A DNA stretch of 64,000 nt, taken from IMG/VR virus record IMGVR_UViG_3300005337_000441, positions 124,001-188,000 of that record; one strand, given 5' to 3'. The stretch's first letter is position 1. Every line of letters begins with the position of its first letter. Source of the DNA: a virus. Made by a program: the position numbers and the translations under genes. Under the pieces are notes generated by a model. The model worked only from the letters and a program-made list of their open reading frames with translations, was not told where the DNA came from and did no database searches. This document shows, one piece after another, positions 8,568 to 16,720 of the stretch.

Positions 8568-9053
8568 TCAAGAAGGCTTACCTTGCGCCGCAGCACCCAG
8601 TGCTTTCTCAATGTCGCGGATGTCATTGCCCTTCTTGGTGATCCATCGCTCTGCTTTCTCGAACATCATTGCGACGATGTCAGTAGGCAGTTCCAGAAAT
8701 TCCACGAAGGTGAGTCCGAAGTACTCACGGACGTTGAGTTGATGGTAGCGGTCCATCAAGTCATCCAGCCTTGAGTCCTGGTTGATGTCCTCCGCATCGT
8801 GGAACGCCACAGATGCCAAAGGGCGGTAACCTTGGGGACTCAAATGGTTGTAGATGCCAAACCGGGTCTCAAAGAGATCCTGCATGGCAATTTTCATGTC
8901 GACAGACTCATCGACTTTCGGCAGTCTACCCAGCGACTCAGAAACGAAGTCATCCCCGTCGATGTAAGCAAGTCTATCTTGCTCCCATGCGAAGCGGATG
9001 TCTCCGATTCTTATCGTGTCGCGATTCTTTCGAGTCTCTGGGTAATCAATCCG
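8568..9053 (-). CDS. Probable -1 frameshift extension of the upstream chaperone-like gene
   Basis: An open frame of 161 codons lies in the -1 frame relative to the 516-residue upstream ORF and overlaps its end. It has no ATG until MKIAMQDLF, more than 50 codons in, yet the upstream codons (from RIDYPETRKN) read as normal protein. A slippery heptamer T TTT TTC in correct phase joins the two frames, giving a fusion of about 664 residues. The C-terminal part (LTFVEFLELPTDIVAMMFEKAERW) is short and helical, reminiscent of tail-assembly chaperone tails. Alternatively it is a separate ~105-residue gene starting at the Met noted. Confidence 0.6.
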   Translation of the reverse strand, partial: RIDYPETRKNRDTIRIGDIRFAWEQDRLAYIDGDDFVSESLGRLPKVDESVDMKIAMQDLFETRFGIYNHLSPQGYRPLASVAFHDAEDINQDSRLDDLMDRYHQLNVREYFGLTFVEFLELPTDIVAMMFEKAERWITKKGNDIRDIEKALGAAAQGKPS

Positions 9054-10561
9054 AAAAAAACTTGTGCCACATCCAGAGGAATGATGTTCGTGTGATGCGG
9101 GAACTTGTCGTTGCCGGTGTGGTCGGTGCCGCACTGCGGACACTTGAACACCGGGATACCGATCACGCTCGTCGTGGAGGTGGAGATGTAGTTCACGACT
9201 TCCAGCAGGAAGCGGTCACGGATCTCGTCGTCGGCGGTGAGCAGAGCGAGCATCTCGTCGACCGACTCGCGGTCATCGGTGATGTTGCCCTGGAATTCGA
9301 TCGACTCGATCCAGTGTGCGTACTGGCGCAGCGCCGAAGCCTGGCCTTGCAGCGTGATGGTGTTGTTGCGTTCGTTGGTCGACGCATCGATGCCGAGTGC
9401 ACGGTCGACGTTCTCGACGATGCCATTGATCCACTGGTGACCAGAGGAGATGTACTCGGTGATCGAGGGCGAACGCAGCGTGAAGGACACTTCATTCTGC
9501 TTGCCTTCGTTGACCGTGATGCGCTTGTGCTGCAGGCGAGCGAGCTCTTCCTTGTAGCGCTTGATCTCGGCCAGCGTCTTGAGCTTGGGCTGGCGCGAAG
9601 ACATGTGCGTCTTCTGCCATTCCGTCAGCGTCTTCATGTTGGTCCACTGAAGCTTCATGACGTTCAGCGTTTCCTTGAGCACGAAGTTGCACTTCTCGGG
9701 ATTGCTGATGCAGGCACGCTCGTAGAGGAAGCCGCGCGGATACATCGTGCAGACGAAACCCCACAGCAGGCTCGGAATGTCCTGGCAGACCACATGGTCA
9801 CGCAGGTTTTCCTTGTTGACGTCTTCGGTCTTGGTCGTCAGGTTGTAGACGTGGTCCAGAGCGAAGTCGACCAGGCGGTCGATGGTGAACGCCGTCATGT
9901 TGGAGTACATGAGGCCGTAGGAGGAGCGACCGAACTTGATCTTGTCGGCCATCATCGAGCGGTTGAGCTCGACGATCTCGGCTTCTGTGGGCGGCTTGAA
10001 CGTCACCCAGATGCCCGAATGCCACAGAGGCGCCTGAAACACCGTGCCGTGACCCAGGTGAGAGACCAGACGCAGCAGGGCGCGCTCACCCTTGATGTTC
10101 TGACCTTGGACTTCCTGGAACTGCGGCACCGAGCCGATCAGCGGACGACCACTGACTTGGTTGTTCTGGCGGAATTCGGAATCGGGCTCGGACATGGCAG
10201 CCACCAGAACTTCGTTCATGGTGTTGTAGTCCATGCCTTCACCCAGCACAGCCGACCAGCGACGAGCGTCAGGACTGTCGGTGAGCTTGATGTTGGGCGT
10301 GTGATCGATCGCTCGCACGGCCTTGCTGTCCAGGTCGCTGGGCAGGGCAAGTTGTTCGCCGCTGTCGCGCATCTCGGGCATGTTGACCGAGAAGTCCTGG
10401 ATGGCGTTGGTCTCGGCCACGACGACGACAGGTTCAGCAGCAGCCGGAGGCGGCACTTCACCGGACGGCGCAGGAGCAGCGTCAGGCGTCTCGTCCAGGA
10501 TCAGCGGAGGAACTTCTTCACCGGGCGGAGCCTTGTTCAGGGAGGGGTCTTCAGTGCTCAT
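9011..10561 (-). CDS. Zinc-ribbon virion/tail-assembly protein, zero-frame product
   Basis: A 516-residue protein with a disordered Pro/Ala/Glu N-terminus (~1-50), a long mostly helical body and a C-terminal zinc-ribbon-like segment (FKCPQCG followed by paired His) just before the stop. The Cys-X2-Cys near the end followed by IIPLDVAQVFF recalls T4 gp26-like baseplate-hub assembly proteins (weak, from memory). Its last codons include a slippery T TTT TTC that permits -1 shifting into a 161-codon extension, as many phage tail chaperones do. It starts 11 bases inside the preceding gene with GGAAGAC as ribosome site. Confidence 0.7.
   Translation of the reverse strand: MSTEDPSLNKAPPGEEVPPLILDETPDAAPAPSGEVPPPAAAEPVVVVAETNAIQDFSVNMPEMRDSGEQLALPSDLDSKAVRAIDHTPNIKLTDSPDARRWSAVLGEGMDYNTMNEVLVAAMSEPDSEFRQNNQVSGRPLIGSVPQFQEVQGQNIKGERALLRLVSHLGHGTVFQAPLWHSGIWVTFKPPTEAEIVELNRSMMADKIKFGRSSYGLMYSNMTAFTIDRLVDFALDHVYNLTTKTEDVNKENLRDHVVCQDIPSLLWGFVCTMYPRGFLYERACISNPEKCNFVLKETLNVMKLQWTNMKTLTEWQKTHMSSRQPKLKTLAEIKRYKEELARLQHKRITVNEGKQNEVSFTLRSPSITEYISSGHQWINGIVENVDRALGIDASTNERNNTITLQGQASALRQYAHWIESIEFQGNITDDRESVDEMLALLTADDEIRDRFLLEVVNYISTSTTSVIGIPVFKCPQCGTDHTGNDKFPHHTNIIPLDVAQVFFGLITQRLERIATR
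9053..9059 (-). other. Candidate -1 programmed ribosomal frameshift site (T TTT TTC)
   Basis: In the zero frame the codons read GTT TTT TTC GGA. The heptamer fits X XXY YYZ, so both tRNAs can re-pair on TTT TTT after a one-base backward slip, continuing at CGG in the downstream open frame. The zero-frame stop lies 14 codons later. Confidence 0.65.
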
Positions 10562-11153
10562 TGGGCTTGTCTTCCTTCACTTCGACGTCGGTGATGACGT
10601 TCGGGTCTTGTTCGGGCGTGAGCTGTGCGGCTTCTTCGTCGGCCAGCAGCTTGTTGCGAGCACGCAGCGTGAAGTCGGTGATGGTTTCCATCGCCGGGAA
10701 GACCAGCGCACGGAACTGCTCGTAGAGCAGCGTGTATTCCTGACCGCAACCCAGGTAGATGGTGAGCAGGCTCGCGTCGTGAACCTTGCCGCTGTACTGC
10801 TTGTGGCGGTCCTTGATGGCCACCAACGTGTCGCTGAAACGCAGCAGGTCGTCGGAGAGCGTCTGGATCGCAAGCGACAGCTCGGTGGTGTTGGTGAGCC
10901 GAGCGACGCGAATCGCAGCGACCGATTGGTTGACCTCGGTGCCGACGTTGATGATGCCCTGGGCGATCTCGTTGTACAGACCGTCCAAGCGACCCCAGTC
11001 CTGCAGACTCTGGCCATCGGGTTCCGGAACGTCGATGCCTTGCAGGACGAGATTTGCATGACCGCGCGCCATGAGACGATCGAGCAAAGGCGCTTCGGTG
11101 CAGCTCCCCTGGCGCACCTCGACGGGAGGAGTCGGTGTCGACTTGTTGTTCAC
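10551..11153 (-). CDS. Hypothetical virion/assembly protein, 200 aa
   Basis: Starts at GTG with GGAG 12 bases upstream. The body is almost wholly helical (AQGIINVGTEVNQSVAA, LRFSDTLVAIKDRHKQYSG), with an acidic C-terminus (TDVEVKEDKPNEH). No family recognised. It is the first gene of the minus-strand unit and overlaps the zinc-ribbon frameshift gene by 11 bases, so the products are probably made together; a tail or baseplate assembly role is inferred from context only. Confidence 0.6.
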   Translation of the reverse strand: MNNKSTPTPPVEVRQGSCTEAPLLDRLMARGHANLVLQGIDVPEPDGQSLQDWGRLDGLYNEIAQGIINVGTEVNQSVAAIRVARLTNTTELSLAIQTLSDDLLRFSDTLVAIKDRHKQYSGKVHDASLLTIYLGCGQEYTLLYEQFRALVFPAMETITDFTLRARNKLLADEEAAQLTPEQDPNVITDVEVKEDKPNEH

Positions 11154-11246
11154 GTGGAAATCTCCAAAATGGATGGCGTTTTATGTGTCAAGCGTGCCAC
11201 GCACTCTTGCTATACAATCCGTGTGTGACAAGGGTTTTTTCACCTA

Positions 11247-11255
11247 ACATATATT
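11247..11255 (+). promoter_or_regulatory. ACATATATT box in divergent intergenic region
   Basis: CCTAACATATATTAGG forms an AT-rich near-palindrome between divergent genes, close to the ACATATACT boxes found elsewhere. Upstream on the + strand TATACAAT could also be a bacterial -10. Promoter role inferred. Confidence 0.35.
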
Positions 11256-11315
11256 AGGGAAAACGTCTCCAACTCTGCTGATCGTATAGATACTTGTCTT
11301 GAAGGACAACACCAA

Positions 11316-12191
11316 ATGGACGAACTTTTGCAGTCTTTCGTGAGCACGTACTTCACGGAAGAACTTCAGCAGGAGATTCGCAGGAGCTTCTCGCTCTTCG
11401 ATTTCTTCGAATACGACCAAGCCTACGCAGGATTCCTCGACATCATCATGAATGAGTCGAACCTGGGTGGTGACGCGATGCGCGATCTCTTCATCGAGGA
11501 GCTGCATCGCAAATGCAACTTCGTGCTGGATCAGCACGAGCTCGAACTCTCGGAGGAAACCACCATCCCCGAGAAGAACGAGTTCATGCAAGCGCTCGCA
11601 CAGCTGCAGCACCTGGAAGACTACACCGGGGTGATCCGCACGCTGGAGAACATGGAGCAAGACGAGATGCAGTTCGCACAGATTGTGTCCGAACTCTCGA
11701 CGCTCAATGAAACCCAGGTGCTTTCTCTGGTTGTGAACTTCAACCCGCGTGTCCTCAAGATCTTGAAGGAGTTCATCTACTCCAAGGAGAGCGAGACGCC
11801 GGCTGAACCCAACGCCAAGTTGATCGCCAACCTGCGCATGTTCGATGCGGTGTTCGGCCAGAACCACATCGGCTACCACCTCATGCGCGCCGAGGTGCGT
11901 TTGAACGAACGCTTCGAGTCCTACCTGAGCTACGTCAAAGACGAACTCGTGGTGGAAGACGACGAGCAGTGCGCCCTCAACATCCTCTCGCTCATCTACC
12001 TGTCCAACGACGGGTTCAATTCGCCTCTGACGGTGTACCGCAAGTACAGCCATCATCTGCTCCAGAATCTGGACCGCGTCTCTCGTGTCGAAGTGAAGCT
12101 GCTGAACCTGCTCGGCCGCATGAACGAGCGCAAGCAGGCGGAGGACGAGAAAGCTCGACTCACCAACACCAACGTTGAGGTGTCTACATGA
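11316..12191 (+). CDS. Hypothetical protein upstream of the second RNAP subunit, 291 aa
   Basis: An acidic, all-helical protein (MDELLQSFVSTYFTEELQQE...) with many Glu/Leu heptad-like stretches and no recognised motif. Its stop overlaps the start of the beta-prime-C gene (ATGA), so the two are likely translated in a coupled way. That linkage makes an assembly partner or another component of the virion polymerase a reasonable guess, but nothing in the sequence proves it. Confidence 0.65.
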   Translation: MDELLQSFVSTYFTEELQQEIRRSFSLFDFFEYDQAYAGFLDIIMNESNLGGDAMRDLFIEELHRKCNFVLDQHELELSEETTIPEKNEFMQALAQLQHLEDYTGVIRTLENMEQDEMQFAQIVSELSTLNETQVLSLVVNFNPRVLKILKEFIYSKESETPAEPNAKLIANLRMFDAVFGQNHIGYHLMRAEVRLNERFESYLSYVKDELVVEDDEQCALNILSLIYLSNDGFNSPLTVYRKYSHHLLQNLDRVSRVEVKLLNLLGRMNERKQAEDEKARLTNTNVEVST

Positions 12192-13489
12192 AGAAGCTGG
12201 ATTACCTCAAGCTCTTTTTCCAGCACAGGCTCTTCACCAAGAAGGCCATGCTGATCACGATGTTCAGCGTGACACGGACAGACTCGGGCAATCAGTCACC
12301 GTACCTGTACAAACTCGTGCCGCAACCCTGGGGCTATTCGTACTACGACGAGAAGATGGAGCTGCAGAAAATCGACGACTCCGTCGCCAATCAACCGCTC
12401 TTCACTTTCAAGGACCGGATCAACATTGATCCTTCCTGGATCGAGAACCTCTCCGAGGCGATCGAGACGAGCGTGGGCAACCTGCTCTTCAATCACTTCT
12501 GCGTGGTGACTGGCTTCGGCTCGAAGTTCCCCTACGTGCAAGGTCGCACCTCGGTCTCCAAGCTCGAAGACAAGATCGCCGAGCGGCTGCGCGACACGCC
12601 TGCCACGGATGCTGAACGCTCCACCGAGTACTTCTACTGTGACGAGTACCTGCGTTTCGTCGATGCGCTGGAGGACTTCAAGTCCCTCTCGCAACTCGCC
12701 GCCTGGTCCGCCACTCGCAAAGCTGTCCTTCCTCCCAAGGGTCTGGACGCTTTCAAGAAAGAACTGCTTGCCAAGTACAAAGGCAAACTCGACGATCCGG
12801 TGGAGATCGCCAAGTTCGAAAAGGAGCTCCTCGCTTTCGATGCGGAGTACCTCAAGGACGATCCGGCGTTTGGCACCTTCCTCTCGGGCAAGATCACCAA
12901 CACTGCTCGCAAGAAGCTCTTCCTCACGATGGGCAATGAGCAAGGGTTTGGTGATCCGCTGCGTGCCAACCCCGTGACCAACTCACTGCATGAGGGTTGG
13001 CCCACGGACGCCAAGCAATTCACTGCGATGATGAACGGTCTGCGGGTGGGTTCTTTTGCTCGCGGCTCTGAAACCATCAAGGGTGGTGTGTCGGCGAAGT
13101 ACCTGCTGCGCGCTGCCAACAATTTCAAAATCGACGACACCGACTGCGGAACTCAGTTCGGCATTCCTCGCGTCTACAACCACGACAACGCCGAGCAATT
13201 GGCCAAGCGTTCGGTCATCGAAAACGGTCGAAGCGTGCTGGTGGAAAATGCCGAGCAAGCGGGGAATTATCTGGGAAAACAGCTGCGGGTTCGCAGTCCC
13301 ATGTATTGCAAATTGCCTGGTGACGTCATCTGTAAGGTGTGCGCCGGCAATCGTCTTGCACAGTACCCAACCGGTCTCACCATCCCGCTCACCGAGATTT
13401 CAGCGATGATTCTCGCAGCGTCGATGAAGAGCATGCACACGTCAGGCACAAGCACCGCCAAGCTTGACATTCAAAAGAGCATTTCTTGA
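12188..13489 (+). CDS. RNA polymerase beta-prime subunit, C-terminal half (virion RNAP type, phiKZ gp80-like)
   Basis: A second, divergent beta-prime C-half of 433 residues. EGWPTDAKQFTAMMNGLR at ~269-286 and the following AKYLLRAANNF match the trigger-loop/bridge region. The four zinc cysteines are again complete: C320 in DTDCGTQFG, C374, C382 and C385 in MYCKLPGDVICKVC. ISAMILAASMKSMHTSGT at ~404-421 corresponds to the GVIAAQSIGEPGTQ.T.RTFH region. It is much shorter than the first copy and ends soon after this point. By size and position after the helicase it fits the packaged (virion) polymerase that transcribes early genes; that assignment is inference. Confidence 0.82.
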   Translation: MKKLDYLKLFFQHRLFTKKAMLITMFSVTRTDSGNQSPYLYKLVPQPWGYSYYDEKMELQKIDDSVANQPLFTFKDRINIDPSWIENLSEAIETSVGNLLFNHFCVVTGFGSKFPYVQGRTSVSKLEDKIAERLRDTPATDAERSTEYFYCDEYLRFVDALEDFKSLSQLAAWSATRKAVLPPKGLDAFKKELLAKYKGKLDDPVEIAKFEKELLAFDAEYLKDDPAFGTFLSGKITNTARKKLFLTMGNEQGFGDPLRANPVTNSLHEGWPTDAKQFTAMMNGLRVGSFARGSETIKGGVSAKYLLRAANNFKIDDTDCGTQFGIPRVYNHDNAEQLAKRSVIENGRSVLVENAEQAGNYLGKQLRVRSPMYCKLPGDVICKVCAGNRLAQYPTGLTIPLTEISAMILAASMKSMHTSGTSTAKLDIQKSIS

Positions 13490-13505
13490 GATAAAAGGTC
13501 TAGCC

Positions 13506-14411
13506 ATGAGCTACGAAGGCAATAATCAACAAGGCCCGTACAACGGGCAACAAGAAGGTCAGGGCAACTCTGACGGCTGGGGCGCTCGTGGTCACGATCA
13601 TGGCGGCTCCGGCAACGGCGGCTACCAACAAAACCGTGGCGGTGGTGGTTACGGCGGTGGCCAAGGTGGCGGTGGCTACCAACCACGTCAAGGCGGCTAC
13701 CAAGGTGGTGGCGGTGGTGGCGGTCAAGGTGGCTTCCAGCGCGGCAACTTCCAAAAGGGCGGCGGTGGCGGCTTCAACAAGGGCGGCTTCCAACGCAAGG
13801 AAGATCCGCCCTCTGACGAGCTGTACATGACTTACGTGGGCACGGGCAACGACAACCCGCCCCCGCACGTCATCGACCAGATCAACCAGATCGCCAAGGA
13901 CCTGGAGACGCGCGGCTACACGCTGCGCACTGGCGGCATGAAAGGCTGCGAGGACGTCTTCGAGAAGGCGGTGGCCGCACGCGTGGAAGTGCACCTGCCC
14001 TGGCGCAACTTCGACAACAAGGACAGCAAGTTCACCTGGACGCCGGAGAACGCCAAGCTCATCGCTGCGCGCTTCCAACCTGGCTACGAGGGCCTCAAGC
14101 CCGTCATCCAGACCTTCCTGGCCAAGAACGTTCGCATGATCATGGGCGACAAGCTCAAGAGCCCCGCGCTCTTCATGGTCACGTGGTCCGAAGACGGTGC
14201 CGAGACGGCCCGGGAGAAGACGATCAAAACTGGCAATGCCGGTCACGCCATCCTCGTGGCTGCTGAGCTGAAGATTCCGGTCTTCAACCTCGGCAAGCAA
14301 GGTGCGATGGAGCGACTGTTCGCCTACCTCGACCAGAACAAGCCCCGTGAGCAGGTCCAACAGCAGCAGTCGCATCAGCCGCCGCAGCAGGATCACTCCT
14401 CGGATTACTGA
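13506..14411 (+). CDS. Glycine-rich SLOG/DprA-like Rossmann-fold protein
   Basis: The first ~97 residues are a disordered Gly/Gln/Tyr/Arg-rich domain with GGYQ, RGG and GGF repeats. A Rossmann-like domain follows. YTLRTGGMKGCEDVFEKAV (~138-156) matches the SLOG/LOG signature (GG..GaD..f...A), and TGNAGHAILVAAELKIPVFNL matches the C-terminal SLOG strand-helix (GTGHAI..A...KPV.NL). SLOG domains bind nucleotides or nucleotide-like ligands, or DNA in DprA. A Gln/Pro tail ends the protein. The Gly-rich arm suggests nucleic-acid binding or condensate behaviour (inference). An upstream in-frame ATG would run into the RNAP gene end and was rejected. Confidence 0.72.
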   Translation: MSYEGNNQQGPYNGQQEGQGNSDGWGARGHDHGGSGNGGYQQNRGGGGYGGGQGGGGYQPRQGGYQGGGGGGGQGGFQRGNFQKGGGGGFNKGGFQRKEDPPSDELYMTYVGTGNDNPPPHVIDQINQIAKDLETRGYTLRTGGMKGCEDVFEKAVAARVEVHLPWRNFDNKDSKFTWTPENAKLIAARFQPGYEGLKPVIQTFLAKNVRMIMGDKLKSPALFMVTWSEDGAETAREKTIKTGNAGHAILVAAELKIPVFNLGKQGAMERLFAYLDQNKPREQVQQQQSHQPPQQDHSSDY

Positions 14412-14431
14412 TCCTCTCTTCGAGCCCTCTC

Positions 14432-15496
14432 ATGTCTTCCAAGAACAAGCGTCAATTTCAATCCAAGCCGGCTCAAGTCGGCCAGGGTGCACAAGCACAA
14501 GGAACCCCCATGGCAATCCAAGATGACCAAAAAGATCCGAACGCAGCTGCAGGCGCTGCTCAAGAAGGTTCGCAAGAATCTGCTGGCTCTCCCGTTCTGA
14601 GCGGCGCTGCTGAAGCCGTCGTCGAGACCACTCGCGAAAGCCTGCTGGACGGCGACGCTGAAGGCGCACCCGCTCCTGGCGATGCCGGCACCGACGAGCA
14701 GCAGCAAGGTGGCACCGGTGACACGGGCGACGTCAAGGAACCCAAGCCCGAAGACACTGCCACGTTCCAGAACGGCGCCGGCGAGACGGCCACGATCGTT
14801 TCGCTGAGCAACGCCTCGGTCACGCAGATCCCGCCGCCGCCCACGCAACCCAACTCCACGGCTCCTGGCGTCATCGACGCTGGCGTGCAGGACAAGACCG
14901 CGGCCAAGCCCTCGGAAATCCCGCCGCCCCCGATGACCTCCGCCGCCAAGACCGACCAGGTCCCGCCGCCGCCCACCGTGGCCAAGGCTCCGGTGGCTGC
15001 TGTCGCCAAGACCGAGGTGGCTGAAGAGCCCACCGAGTTCGCCAAGTTCATGGCCAAGATCGAGGCCACCGGCACGCCCGCACAAAAGGCGCTGGTCGGC
15101 AACCTCGCTCAATACCTGAACAACATGAAGAAGGGTCGTCCGATGACTCCGGTCACCGGCGCCGCTCAGAACCACTTTCTGTGGAACACCCTGTTCCAAG
15201 TGGTCGAGAAGGCCGTCGCCGAAGACTTCCGCACCCAGTGGAACATCGTGCTGGCCTGGTTCGAAGAGCACAAGAACGACGCCTTCGGCCCGCGCCACGT
15301 CTTCCGCTTCGCCGAAGCCTGGACGCGTGACCCGGATCACCTGGCCGCCATGCAGCGCCTGATCAACCTGATCCACCTGACCAGCAACCGCGCCGAGCGC
15401 GAAGACAACCTCAAGCGCGTCGACCTCGGCCGCACCCTGGCGCACCCCTTCAGCGAAGAAGGCCGTTCGCGCGTCATGGGCTTCTACAACAAGTAA
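14432..15496 (+). CDS. Ala/Pro-rich N-terminus with C-terminal helical domain, unknown function
   Basis: Residues 1-~195 are low-complexity, rich in Ala, Gln, Glu and Pro with repeated PPPP clusters (IPPPP, VPPPP). The C-terminal ~155 residues are an ordered, aromatic-containing helical domain (FLWNTLFQVVEKAVAEDF, WNIVLAWFEEHKNDAF). No family recognised. Two starts are possible: the first ATG lacks a clear ribosome site, while an in-frame ATG 26 codons later follows AAGGA. The layout, a disordered arm plus a compact domain, resembles its SLOG neighbour. It is terminated by a hairpin. Confidence 0.65.
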   Translation: MSSKNKRQFQSKPAQVGQGAQAQGTPMAIQDDQKDPNAAAGAAQEGSQESAGSPVLSGAAEAVVETTRESLLDGDAEGAPAPGDAGTDEQQQGGTGDTGDVKEPKPEDTATFQNGAGETATIVSLSNASVTQIPPPPTQPNSTAPGVIDAGVQDKTAAKPSEIPPPPMTSAAKTDQVPPPPTVAKAPVAAVAKTEVAEEPTEFAKFMAKIEATGTPAQKALVGNLAQYLNNMKKGRPMTPVTGAAQNHFLWNTLFQVVEKAVAEDFRTQWNIVLAWFEEHKNDAFGPRHVFRFAEAWTRDPDHLAAMQRLINLIHLTSNRAEREDNLKRVDLGRTLAHPFSEEGRSRVMGFYNK

Positions 15497-15517
15497 GCCA
15501 CATCGGCCAACAGCACA

Positions 15518-15556
15518 AAGGCTCCCGAGGACCATCTAGGTCTTCGGGGCCTTTTG
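15518..15556 (+). terminator. Hairpin terminator
   Basis: AAAGGC.CCCGA.GA pairs with TC.TCGGG.CCTTTT, the 3' arm ending in the T run (TTTT) and followed by GTCACCGTCT. Confidence 0.7.
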
Positions 15557-15576
15557 TCACCGTCTAGGAGGAATCA

Positions 15577-15819
15577 ATGCCGAATGCAAAAGTGAAGAAG
15601 TGGGCCAAGGATGCTGGTGTCTCCGTGGAGAAGGCGGAGCTCGCCTGGCAGCAGGCCGTCACTTCGGCCGACATCAAATTGAAGGCTAAACAGTTCACGT
15701 CCAAGGACGCGCACTACTGGGCCTACGTCGACGTCTCCACTCGCAAGAAGTTGGGTCTGGAAACCAAGACCCGCGAGAAAGAGATCAAAGACAAGAAGGC
15801 TGCAAAAAAGAAGAAGTAG
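15577..15819 (+). CDS. Small lysine-rich protein, 80 aa
   Basis: Starts with an excellent ribosome site (AGGAGG, seven bases away). The protein begins MPNAKVKKWAKDAGVS, continues with a short helix-rich core (KAELAWQQAV) and ends in an almost pure Lys tail. It is strongly basic and likely nucleic-acid or ribosome associated, but the family is not recognised. Confidence 0.7.
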   Translation: MPNAKVKKWAKDAGVSVEKAELAWQQAVTSADIKLKAKQFTSKDAHYWAYVDVSTRKKLGLETKTREKEIKDKKAAKKKK

Positions 15820-15839
15820 CCAGCGTAAAAGATTTCAGT

Positions 15840-15849
15840 CACATATACT
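15840..15849 (+). promoter_or_regulatory. ACATATACT box, candidate promoter
   Basis: CACATATACT just after the Lys-rich gene and 113 bases before the next start, identical over ten bases to the boxes at 912 and 56393. Confidence 0.45.
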
Positions 15850-15962
15850 TAGCTTGATGTTATCCCTAGCGGATGACTTTAAGAGTAGGTGTACAGAGAC
15901 ATTCATCTACTCTTCCAAGTAACCAATATGTCTCTCCCTGAAGCAACTCTAGGAGAAACACC

Positions 15963-16316
15963 ATGCTTCGCAATTTCATTGCTACCCTGATCCTGACCAT
16001 CACTTCGGTCTCGGCTTTCGCCAATGGCTACTGCAATGGCAAGCCGACGTACCAAGAGCGTCAAGCTTGCCTGCGTGCAGCCAGCACGGACATGTTCGAG
16101 CCGCTTGCCCGTCAAGCCATCGATCGCATGAACCAGAACATCGCCACCCTCAAGCGTGACCTCCCGGCCACGCCTGCTCGTGCGGCGTTCTTCAAGCAAC
16201 TCGACGCCAAGCGCCAGAACATCGATGCCCAGTGCAAAACCAACGAATGCGTGGCCCGCAGCGTTGGTGGCCTGAACAACGAGATGGTCGCTTTCTACAA
16301 CGCCAACAAGAAGTAA
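15963..16316 (+). CDS. Exported small Cys-containing protein, LprI/DUF1311-like
   Basis: A Sec signal peptide is clear: MLRNFIATLILTITSVSAFA, cleavage probably after AFA. The mature ~97 residues contain four Cys (YCNG, QACL, AQCK, NECV), with YQERQACLRAA and FKQLDAKRQNIDAQC recalling the LprI/DUF1311 pattern of periplasmic proteins, some of which inhibit lysozyme. Similarity is by eye only. A phage-encoded periplasmic protein could modify the envelope or affect superinfection. Ribosome site TAGGAG. Its downstream neighbour starts four bases after the stop. Confidence 0.65.
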   Translation: MLRNFIATLILTITSVSAFANGYCNGKPTYQERQACLRAASTDMFEPLARQAIDRMNQNIATLKRDLPATPARAAFFKQLDAKRQNIDAQCKTNECVARSVGGLNNEMVAFYNANKK

Positions 16317-16319
16317 GCC

Positions 16320-16664
16320 ATGCGTGACCTCATCGTCCTGCTGGTGAACTACCTGCATTCTCCGGCCGATGAAAAGCCGGAAGTGCTGGCCAAAGCGCGC
16401 ACCCTGATCGCCACCCGCTATCCTGAACTCATCAAAGCGCCTGCCGAGGAATTGGAAGGCGACAAGAAGTTCACGTTCTGGTGGCGTGACGGGACACGCT
16501 CGGTTCTGCTTGGTCCTACTGCCGATGCAGCCTTCACCCGAGCCGGTTACGGTGCGGGAGCGAAAGCTGCGGTGGACTGGTACGACTACGGTGATGTGGA
16601 TACTCACAAGTGGGTGTCCGAGACGAAATCGTGGATCCGCAAGGAGCCCATCATCTCCGCCTGA
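16320..16664 (+). CDS. Hypothetical protein, 114 aa
   Basis: Begins three bases after the exported protein's stop, so it is probably co-translated. The N-terminal helix (MRDLIVLLVNYLH) is amphipathic rather than a signal peptide. The rest is mixed, with an aromatic C-terminus (AAVDWYDYGDVDTHKWV). No motif recognised. The unit ends in a hairpin with a seven-T run. Confidence 0.6.
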   Translation: MRDLIVLLVNYLHSPADEKPEVLAKARTLIATRYPELIKAPAEELEGDKKFTFWWRDGTRSVLLGPTADAAFTRAGYGAGAKAAVDWYDYGDVDTHKWVSETKSWIRKEPIISA

Positions 16665-16665
16665 A

Positions 16666-16697
16666 AAGGGGACCTCCCAAGGTTCTCTTTTTTTGTG
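16666..16697 (+). terminator. Rho-independent terminator
   Basis: An eight-bp stem, partly G-T paired (GGGGACCT / AGGTTCTC), followed by seven T. Confidence 0.65.
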
Positions 16698-16720
16698 TTC
16701 CCCCCAAGAAGAAAGTCAAC

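Noticed and set aside
9054-9143. ATG-initiated start of the downstream ORF at 9143
   Set aside because: The first 30 residues would be an out-of-frame reading of the zinc-ribbon segment and have no ribosome site; the -1 frameshift explains the frame better.
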